15,829 nt of DNA, from NCBI GenBank assembly GCA_947305045.1, contig CAMZCW010000032.1:1-15829 (forward strand), given 5' to 3'. Position numbers and translations under genes: made by a program. The stretch is from an uncultured Bacteroidales bacterium. Lineage in GTDB: Bacteria > Bacteroidota > Bacteroidia > Bacteroidales > UBA932. Position 1 is the first letter of the stretch. Every line of letters starts with the position of its first letter. Of this stretch, positions 1 to 6,632 are shown piece by piece. The notes under the pieces were generated by a model that saw only the letters and a list, made by a program, of their open reading frames with translations, had not been told where the DNA came from and did not search any database.

Positions 1-107
1 CCGCCGGTATCGGCTTCCTTTGGCTGGATCCCTACTACCACTGCGCCAAAGCTGCCTTCTATGAGGAAGTTAAGGCCGACTATGCCCTGAACGGCGGCCT
101 GGCCTAA
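1..107 (+). CDS. 3' end of a membrane protein gene, probably DUF975 family (partial)
   Basis: Only the last 34 codons are in the window, read in frame 3 and ending at the TAA at 105-107. The visible peptide begins GIGFLWLDPYYHCAKAAFYE and continues to a short hydrophilic tail. A glycine-rich hydrophobic stretch followed by a conserved P-Y, then A-x-FYE near the C terminus, is what I recall from the end of DUF975 integral membrane proteins. That assignment is from memory of the family pattern and rests on a short fragment. The stop lies 14 bp before the start of the regulator gene, so the two may be co-transcribed. The function of DUF975 proteins is not established, and nothing here links this one to starch use. 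Confidence 0.55.
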   Translation, partial: AGIGFLWLDPYYHCAKAAFYEEVKADYALNGGLA

Positions 108-121
108 AATACCCGAGCCTT

Positions 122-1678
122 ATGAAAAAGGCGCTCCTCATCCTGATACTGTTTTTCCTCGGGCCCCGCATATGGGCCGGTCCCGGGGATGCATTACGCC
201 GCCTGGATGCAGAACTGGTCAAGAAAGCGCAGTACGACCAGAGAAAAGAAGCACGGATAGACAGCCTGCGTAAATTGCCCACCTCTCCCGGCGAAGAACG
301 CTTCATGCACTTTGGAGCACTGTTTGACGAGTATGCCAGCTATAAATACGACTCCGCATACTATTACGCAAACCGCCTGCAGGAAGTCGCCCTCCAGCTT
401 GGCAAAAAGGAACGGCTGGTAGAGGCCAGTTGCGCCAAAGTGTTCTGCCTGCTGTCCACCGGCTTTTTCAAGGAAGCCTTTGAAACTGCAGCCCGGATAG
501 ACACTGAAGGATGCCCGGCAGAATCGATGCGCCGCTACTATGCCATCATGGCCCGAATCAACTACGTCATAGCGGACTATAATTCCGAGCCAGACTGGCG
601 TCAAGGCTATATAGCGTGCGGAAACGCCTACTCCGAAAAACTCCTGGCGCTGCTGGACCAGCAAAGTGTCGGCTGGCATTATCATCACGCAGACATGCTG
701 ATGAAAAGCGGCCGATTGGAAGAAAGCATTGGTGAGTTCAACTACCTGATGGGGCAAGCGCTGCTCCCGCACCTCCGCGCCATCGTCGCTTCCTGCCTGG
801 GCTGGATGCACATCCTGAAAGAAGAAACGGACCAGGCCATAGAAATGCTGGCAGAAGCCGCCATCTGCGATATCCAGTCTTCCACAAAAGAGAATACCGC
901 CCTGCGGATGCTGGCCGATGTCTTGTCACGTCAGGGGCAGATAGACCGTCCCACACGCTACGTGCGGGAATCCTTCGAAGATGCCAATTTCTACAACGCC
1001 CGCCTGCGGAAAATTGAGGTGGGGGCCGTCCTGCCCCTCATTGAGCAAAACCGTTACGACAGCCTGCAGCGGGAACGCAACAAACTGATTATCAGTTTTA
1101 TCATCGCGCTCATCATCCTGGTGGCCAGCCTGGGTGTGCTGCTATTCATCCGGTGCAGAAACCGTCAGTTACGGGAAGCGCACAGCATAATCCAGCAGCG
1201 GAACGCGCAACTAGCGGAGTCCGATGCCATCAAGACCGCCTACATTGGCAATTCCTTCTACCTCAACGCAGAGTATATCGACAAAATTTCGGTGCTGTAC
1301 AAAACGGTGGACCGCATGCTGGTGGCCCATCAGTACGAGGAACTGCGCAGGAGCGTGAAAGAGTCGGCCATCGACAAGGAAAGGGATCTGATGTACAATG
1401 CCTTCGACACCACCTTCCTGAAGATTTTCCCCTCGTTTGTGGAGGAATACAACGCCTTGTTCAAGGAAGAGGACCGGGAGGTGCCGCAACACGGCCTGAG
1501 CACGGAAATGCGCATCTTCGCCCTTATCCGGCTGGGCATAACGGAGAGCGAACGCATTGCCAAATTCCTGGACTATTCCGTCCATACCATCAACACCTAT
1601 AAAACGCGCGTAAAGAACAAATCGGTGATAGAAAACGAGAAATTCGAGGATGAAATTATGAAAATCGGTACAAAATAA
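122..1678 (+). CDS. susR: Membrane-anchored SusR-like transcriptional regulator (TPR-like sensor, DUF6377/HTH)
   Basis: This 518-residue protein is the probable regulator of the downstream starch operon. Residues 1-19 form a signal peptide ending in WA before GPG. Residues 20-315 are a helix-rich, TPR-like periplasmic region. One strongly hydrophobic segment spans about residues 322-342, followed by a charged, glutamine-rich coiled-coil-like linker. The cytoplasmic C-terminal part resembles DUF6377 and ends in a LuxR-like helix-turn-helix at about 459-501, with the pattern E-x-R-I-x-A-L-I-R-L-G, then S-x-x-x-T-x-N-T-Y-K-T-R. This architecture matches Bacteroides SusR, an inner-membrane protein that activates sus genes in response to maltose or longer oligosaccharides. 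The start is set by the signal peptide. The gene sits directly upstream of susC in the same direction but is separated from it by a terminator and a new promoter. The symbol is by analogy; the ligand is inferred. Confidence 0.82.
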   Translation: MKKALLILILFFLGPRIWAGPGDALRRLDAELVKKAQYDQRKEARIDSLRKLPTSPGEERFMHFGALFDEYASYKYDSAYYYANRLQEVALQLGKKERLVEASCAKVFCLLSTGFFKEAFETAARIDTEGCPAESMRRYYAIMARINYVIADYNSEPDWRQGYIACGNAYSEKLLALLDQQSVGWHYHHADMLMKSGRLEESIGEFNYLMGQALLPHLRAIVASCLGWMHILKEETDQAIEMLAEAAICDIQSSTKENTALRMLADVLSRQGQIDRPTRYVRESFEDANFYNARLRKIEVGAVLPLIEQNRYDSLQRERNKLIISFIIALIILVASLGVLLFIRCRNRQLREAHSIIQQRNAQLAESDAIKTAYIGNSFYLNAEYIDKISVLYKTVDRMLVAHQYEELRRSVKESAIDKERDLMYNAFDTTFLKIFPSFVEEYNALFKEEDREVPQHGLSTEMRIFALIRLGITESERIAKFLDYSVHTINTYKTRVKNKSVIENEKFEDEIMKIGTK

Positions 1679-1719
1679 GCCGATATTTCCTTTATACAAT
1701 CCGGTAAAGGGTAAATTAT

Positions 1720-1750
1720 TAACAGGCTGATTATCAGCCTGTTATTTTTT
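1720..1750 (+). terminator. Rho-independent terminator after the susR-like gene
   Basis: A perfect 9-bp inverted repeat (AACAGGCTG at 1721-1729 and CAGCCTGTT at 1735-1743) encloses a 5-base loop. The flanking T1720 and A1744 add a tenth pair. Six T residues follow at 1745-1750. It lies 42 bp past the regulator stop and separates regulator transcription from the starch operon. Confidence 0.9.
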
Positions 1751-1775
1751 ATCATCCGCACTATAGATTATATTT

Positions 1776-1806
1776 TCCCTATTTAATTCGGACACGCGTA
1801 TAGGGA
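1776..1806. promoter_or_regulatory. Inverted repeat over the susC promoter, candidate operator
   Basis: TCCCTAT at 1776-1782 and ATAGGGA at 1800-1806 are perfect inverted 7-bp arms with their centres 24 bp apart. The pair brackets the place expected for the -33 element and ends 4 bp before the -7 box. The geometry fits a dimeric activator bound just upstream of, or across, the -33 region. Binding by the adjacent SusR-like protein is an inference; no experimentally defined SusR site was matched. Confidence 0.4.
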
Positions 1807-1824
1807 GCCGTATCTTTGCCTTGC
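1787..1824 (+). promoter_or_regulatory. Bacteroidota promoter of the starch operon
   Basis: TATCTTTG at 1811-1818 matches the Bacteroidota -7 consensus TAnnTTTG exactly. TTCG at 1787-1790 is an imperfect -33 element (consensus TTTG) with 20 bp between the two. Transcription should begin near 1823, giving a leader of about 46 nt. That leader has only two G residues and no Shine-Dalgarno sequence, as is common for Bacteroidota initiation. The weak -33 box is consistent with dependence on an activator. Confidence 0.75.
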
Positions 1825-1869
1825 AACCGCACAAAAACTGCACACAATAACCAATTCAATACAAACCTA

Positions 1870-4824
1870 ATGAAAAGGATTATCTCAACTTTGGCTATGC
1901 TGCTAACTGCGGCAGGCTTCGTATTCGCCCAAGGCGGATACCAGATCAAGGGTGTGGTAGTCGATGAACTGGGTCCCGTGATTGGCGCAACCGTCATGGA
2001 GGATGGCACCAGCAATGGTGTTTCCACCGGAATGGACGGCGATTTTGCACTCACGGTATCCTCGGCCGACGCTAAAATTATCGTCAGCTGCATTGGCTAT
2101 GCCACACAGGAATTCATTGCAAAGGCCATCCCCGCCACCATCGTACTGGGAGAGGACAACACGTTCCTCAACGAGTCCGTGGTGATTGGTTATGGCACCC
2201 TGTCCAAGAAGGAACTGTCCTCCTCCATCGTGCAGGTGGACAAGGAGAACCTGTTCAAGGGCGGCATGAACAACCCGATGGAAATGCTCACCGGTAAGGT
2301 TGCCGGTTTGAACATTGTCACCACCGCGGCTGCCAACCCCAACTCCGGTTCCTCCGTCCAGGTGCGTGGCGCCACCTCCCTGAATGCCGGTAACGACCCG
2401 CTCATTGTTATTGACGGCGTTCCCGGCGGCGACCTCCGCAACGTAACCCCGCAGGACATCGAGTCCATGACCGTTCTCAAAGATGCTGCTTCGGCAGCTA
2501 TCTACGGTACCCGTGGTGCTAACGGTGTTATCCTCATCACCACCAAGAAGGGTTCCGGAGACACCGGAAAAGCACACGTAAGCTACGATTCCTACTTTGC
2601 CTACAATGTTGCCAAGGACATTCCCCAGGTACTTACGGCCGATGAGTTCCGCCGCTCCCGCCGCGGTAACGATTTTGGCGCTTCTACCGACTGGTATCGC
2701 AAGTTGCTGAACCCGTTCTCTTACGAGCTCAACCAGTATGTGTCCGTGGATGGCAGTTCCGAGACCGGAACATACAACGCGTCCGTCATCTATAAAAAGG
2801 CAACCGGTCTGGATTTGACCGATGCCCGTCAGGAATACGGCGGCCGAGCCGCCACCGAGCAGCGCCTGTTCAACAACCGCCTCACGCTGAATTTCTCCAT
2901 CAACGGACGCCGCGTGGACGAGACCTATGGCAATGACGGCATGTTCGACACTGCCCTGGCCATGAACCCCACCATGCCTGTCTTCAACCCGGACGGCAGC
3001 TACTATCAGCCCACCGCTCCTACAGGTGCCCGCAACCCGTACGAATCCATGGTGAACCTGTCCAGCAACGGTCATCGTGTCTATGTACTCGCCACTGCCG
3101 GAGCCAAGGTGAACATTCTCAAGACAGACAAACACAACCTGTCCACTTCCCTGAACTACTCCCTGGACTACAACGACTACAAGTCCAACTGGGCCGTTCC
3201 GGAGAACTCCGGCACCTCCTACTGGGACGGTGTTAGAGGTGAAGCCAGCATTAACTACAACAACTACCAGACCCACCACCTGGAGTGGCTGGTGAACTAT
3301 GGCATGTTCCTCCAGGACCATACCCTGCAGGCCGTGGCCGGTTACTCGTTCGAGAACTATAAGAACGAAGGTTTCAATGCCAGTAACCGCGACTTCGCCA
3401 ACTACTTTGAATACTATTCGCTGGGCAGCGGCACCTATCTCTCCGAAGGACGTGCCGGCATGGGCTCCTGGCGCAGCGACAGCCGCCTGGTGGGCGTATT
3501 CGGCCGCGTGAACTACAACTGGAAAAACCTCCTCATTGCATCGGCCTCCATCCGCTATGAAGGCTCCACCAAGTTCGGTGCCAACAGCAAGTGGGGTGCG
3601 TTCCCGTCTGTTTCCCTGGCCTGGGAAATGGCCAACATGGATTTCATGCGCAACACCAATGCCAACATCCAGAGCCTGAAACCCCGTGTGAGCTATGGTG
3701 TCACCGGTCGTTCCGACTTTGGCTCCTACCAGTCCCTCACCACCTACAGCACCCGCGGCAATTACCTCCTTGACGGGGAGTGGGTACGCGGCTTTGCTCC
3801 TACCAGCAACGCCAACCCGGATCTTCGCTGGGAAAAACTCATCTCCGTAAACGGCGGTATTGACTTTGTGGCCATTGACAGTCGCCTCAGAGCCAGCGTG
3901 GATGTGTTCACCCGCCAGTCTAAAGACCTGCTTTACACCTATACGGCCCCGCAGCCGCCGTTTGTTTACAGCAGCATCCTGGTGAACGTGGGCACCACCA
4001 ACAACTACGGTGTGGAATTCTCCGTAGACTTTGACGTGATTAAGCCCGGAAAGGCCTTCCAGTGGACCACCGGTATCATTGGTTCCTGGGGCAAGACCAA
4101 ACTGGTCAAACTCTCCAGCGACGTGTACAAGGCTTCCTTCGTAGAACTGTACCAGAAACCCGGCGTAGGTACCACCGAGTATTTCTTCCGTACAGAGGAA
4201 GGCTCCGAAGTGGGCCAAATCTACGGCTATGCTACCGCCCGTGACGCCAACGGGAACCTGATGGTGGACGGCAACGGCGTGCTCATGGTGCAGGACAAGG
4301 ACGGCAACGCTGTGTCGGCATCGGCCGCAGACGCTTCCTGGAAGCGCTATATCGGCAGCACCGTGCCCAAATTCTTCCTCTCCTGGAACAACACCTTCCG
4401 CTACAAGAACTGGGATCTGAACCTGTTCTTCACGGGTGCCTTCGGCCACAAGATCTTTAACATGCGCGAATACGGCATGGGCCTGAAGGGCATGAACGGC
4501 GGCGGCAACATCTATCGCACCGCTTACACCAAGTACAACGACATCGAGAGCGCCGGCGGTGTCATCTCCGACTTCTTCCTGCGCGACGGCAGCTACTTCA
4601 AGCTGCAGACCGCCACGCTGGGCTACAACTTTGTCACCAAGAACTGGAAGCACGTGGACAGCCTGCGGCTGTACCTGGCCGGCAAGAACCTGTTCACCAT
4701 TACCGGTTACGACGGCAGCGATCCTTCCCTGGTGAACTCCAACGGCCTCACTCCCGGCATTGATACCAACGGTGCCTATCCGGCCTCGCTCCAGATTACC
4801 TTTGGTGTAACTGCCCGCTTCTAA
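1870..4824 (+). CDS. susC: SusC-like TonB-dependent outer-membrane transporter
   Basis: This 984-residue outer-membrane protein imports malto-oligosaccharides using TonB-transmitted energy, in complex with the SusD-like lipoprotein encoded next. The signal peptide is MKRIISTLAMLLTAAGFVFA. Residues about 24-100 are a carboxypeptidase-regulatory-like (CNA-B type) domain of the kind that opens SusC proteins. Residues about 112-228 are the plug, with the hallmark SusC stretch S-VQVRGATSLN-GNDPL-VIDGVP at about 161-187 and the plug end ANGVILITTKKG (217-228). The rest is beta-barrel, ending in the C-terminal aromatic F. An in-frame ATG at 1816 exists, but it overlaps the -7 box and puts 18 polar residues before the signal peptide, so ATG 1870 is chosen. 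It is the first gene of the five-gene operon. Family certain; the starch substrate is inferred from the neighbours. Confidence 0.95.
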   Translation: MKRIISTLAMLLTAAGFVFAQGGYQIKGVVVDELGPVIGATVMEDGTSNGVSTGMDGDFALTVSSADAKIIVSCIGYATQEFIAKAIPATIVLGEDNTFLNESVVIGYGTLSKKELSSSIVQVDKENLFKGGMNNPMEMLTGKVAGLNIVTTAAANPNSGSSVQVRGATSLNAGNDPLIVIDGVPGGDLRNVTPQDIESMTVLKDAASAAIYGTRGANGVILITTKKGSGDTGKAHVSYDSYFAYNVAKDIPQVLTADEFRRSRRGNDFGASTDWYRKLLNPFSYELNQYVSVDGSSETGTYNASVIYKKATGLDLTDARQEYGGRAATEQRLFNNRLTLNFSINGRRVDETYGNDGMFDTALAMNPTMPVFNPDGSYYQPTAPTGARNPYESMVNLSSNGHRVYVLATAGAKVNILKTDKHNLSTSLNYSLDYNDYKSNWAVPENSGTSYWDGVRGEASINYNNYQTHHLEWLVNYGMFLQDHTLQAVAGYSFENYKNEGFNASNRDFANYFEYYSLGSGTYLSEGRAGMGSWRSDSRLVGVFGRVNYNWKNLLIASASIRYEGSTKFGANSKWGAFPSVSLAWEMANMDFMRNTNANIQSLKPRVSYGVTGRSDFGSYQSLTTYSTRGNYLLDGEWVRGFAPTSNANPDLRWEKLISVNGGIDFVAIDSRLRASVDVFTRQSKDLLYTYTAPQPPFVYSSILVNVGTTNNYGVEFSVDFDVIKPGKAFQWTTGIIGSWGKTKLVKLSSDVYKASFVELYQKPGVGTTEYFFRTEEGSEVGQIYGYATARDANGNLMVDGNGVLMVQDKDGNAVSASAADASWKRYIGSTVPKFFLSWNNTFRYKNWDLNLFFTGAFGHKIFNMREYGMGLKGMNGGGNIYRTAYTKYNDIESAGGVISDFFLRDGSYFKLQTATLGYNFVTKNWKHVDSLRLYLAGKNLFTITGYDGSDPSLVNSNGLTPGIDTNGAYPASLQITFGVTARF

Positions 4825-4844
4825 ACGCTAAAATGAGTGAAGAA

Positions 4845-6623
4845 ATGAAAAAGACTATTTATCATATCTTAGGCGTAGCGCTTGTGGCCGTGGCCGCCGC
4901 CTCGTGCTTCAAACTGGACGAGACCCCCTACGACCGTGTAGACAAGACCAACTACTACAAAGACGAGAACAGCGTGAAAGGCGCCGTAGCCGCCGCCTAC
5001 GCTGAACCTACCAAAGCCATCCAGTACTTCTATCAGCTCAACGAGTTCTCCGCCGACCAGATTACCTGGCGCGTATGGAACGGCGGCACGTGGGGCTGGG
5101 ACGAGGCCATGAAATTCGTGCTCACATCCCACACCTGGACAGAAGAGTCCACGATTATCCGCGATGCGTGGAACAACACCTGGACCACCATTGGCCTTAC
5201 CAACAATATCATCAACGACCTCAGCACCATTGACCCCGCTACGCTGGGCATGTCGCAGGAGAAGGCGAATTCCTACATTGCCGAAGTCAGAACCCTCCGC
5301 GCCTGGAGCTACTACAAGCTCTTTGAGGTTTGGGGCGGTGCCCTGCCGCTGAATACCGGTGTTTCCACCGAGGTTCCCCCGTCTGCCTCCCCGGACTTTG
5401 CAGAAGGCTGCAAGATTATCTTCAACTTCATCGCCAAGGAACTGGACGAGACCGTCGATGCGCTTCCGCAGAATAGCATCAACCGCATGAACCAGGCCAT
5501 GAACCGCATGCTCAAGGCCCGTCTTCTGCTGAATGCAAAGCTTTTCATCGGCGAAGACCGCTTCACCGAGTGCGCCGGCATCTGCCAGGACATCATTGAC
5601 GGCAAGTTCGGCGCCTACTCCCTGGCCGATGACTTCCGCGAAATCTTTGGCAAAGACAATGACAAGAGCCAGGAAATCATCTACGCCACCGCCCTGGACA
5701 TCAACTACTCCGAGTTCGACGCCCACAACTACCGGCACATGGCCTATGCATACAATTCCTGGGATGCCTTTGGCTTCTCTACCGACGCCAGTGGCTGGAA
5801 CTGCACCTGCCTGGTGCCTTCCCGTGACAACTCCGACGGCGACGGCATGACCGTAGGGAAAGGCGTATCCTTCCTGGAAGCCCCCTACAACGACAAACTG
5901 GGTGCACCGTTCGAGAGACTGGACAACCGCGACATCCGCAAACAGGCCTACCATTGCACCGAAGCCGGCGAGTGGAACGGCGGCATGTTCCTGATGGGCC
6001 CCCAGTACGTGTACGGCACCACCGAACCGCTGCTTGCCGATGCCGACCGCGAAGGCCAGAACCTGATATATGTGGACCAGGTGGGCACCTTCCAGAACCT
6101 GGGCAAAAACCTGGAGACGGTAATGTCGGCCCGCTGGGGCGAGACCAACTCCGGTTTCCGCCTGGTGAAATATCCCATTTATCCGGACGCCGTGGGCTGG
6201 GACTACCGCAATACCGACGAAGTTGAGTTCCGCCTGGCCGAGGCCTACTACATGCTGGCCGAATGCAACCTCCGCGGTGTAGCTACTACCAAGAGCGCAA
6301 AAGACCTGGTGAACGATGTCCGCAAACGTTACTTCTCCAGCGCCGACCGCAGCGCCGCCATTGCCATCCCCGGGCCCGGCTTTACCGACTTTGACCTGGA
6401 CTGGATGCTTTCCGAATGGGGTAAAGAATTCATCGCCGAAGGACAGCGCCGCCGTACGGACCTCCGCCGCTTTGACAAATTCACCCAGGGAAAATGGTGG
6501 TTCTTTGGCCGCACGGACGAAGGCTATCCCGCCCAGCGTAATACCAAGTACGAATGGTTCCCGCTGCCGGCTGTTGCCCTCACCGTGAACCCCGGCCTTG
6601 TCCAGAATCCCAACTATAAATAG
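4845..6623 (+). CDS. susD: SusD-like surface glycan-binding lipoprotein
   Basis: This 592-residue lipoprotein caps the SusC barrel and helps capture and deliver oligosaccharides at the cell surface. The start at 4845 gives a clean lipoprotein signal peptide with Cys21 after AAAS; an in-frame ATG at 4833 would add the acidic MSEE and is less likely. Family hallmarks are the helical motif RTLRAWSYYKLFEVWGG at about 149-165 and the C-terminal EFIAEGQRRRTDLRRF at 528-543. The final PLPAVALTVNPGLVQNPNY corresponds to the conserved SusD ending. The gene begins 20 bp after susC, as is usual for these pairs. After the lipid cysteine comes FKLDETP, with acidic residues a few positions in, compatible with surface export. 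Length is within the family range. Specificity for starch rests on context. Confidence 0.95.
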   Translation: MKKTIYHILGVALVAVAAASCFKLDETPYDRVDKTNYYKDENSVKGAVAAAYAEPTKAIQYFYQLNEFSADQITWRVWNGGTWGWDEAMKFVLTSHTWTEESTIIRDAWNNTWTTIGLTNNIINDLSTIDPATLGMSQEKANSYIAEVRTLRAWSYYKLFEVWGGALPLNTGVSTEVPPSASPDFAEGCKIIFNFIAKELDETVDALPQNSINRMNQAMNRMLKARLLLNAKLFIGEDRFTECAGICQDIIDGKFGAYSLADDFREIFGKDNDKSQEIIYATALDINYSEFDAHNYRHMAYAYNSWDAFGFSTDASGWNCTCLVPSRDNSDGDGMTVGKGVSFLEAPYNDKLGAPFERLDNRDIRKQAYHCTEAGEWNGGMFLMGPQYVYGTTEPLLADADREGQNLIYVDQVGTFQNLGKNLETVMSARWGETNSGFRLVKYPIYPDAVGWDYRNTDEVEFRLAEAYYMLAECNLRGVATTKSAKDLVNDVRKRYFSSADRSAAIAIPGPGFTDFDLDWMLSEWGKEFIAEGQRRRTDLRRFDKFTQGKWWFFGRTDEGYPAQRNTKYEWFPLPAVALTVNPGLVQNPNYK

Positions 6624-6632
6624 TACACGGAT

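Noticed and set aside
1816..1869. Upstream in-frame ATG for the SusC-like gene
   Set aside because: It lies inside the -7 promoter box and would place 18 polar residues before an otherwise perfect signal peptide.
1903..4653. A 916-codon open frame on the - strand opposite susC
   Set aside because: It is antisense to a clear SusC gene, its composition is dominated by V, G, A and H as expected from reversed GC-rich codons, and it has no recognisable domain.
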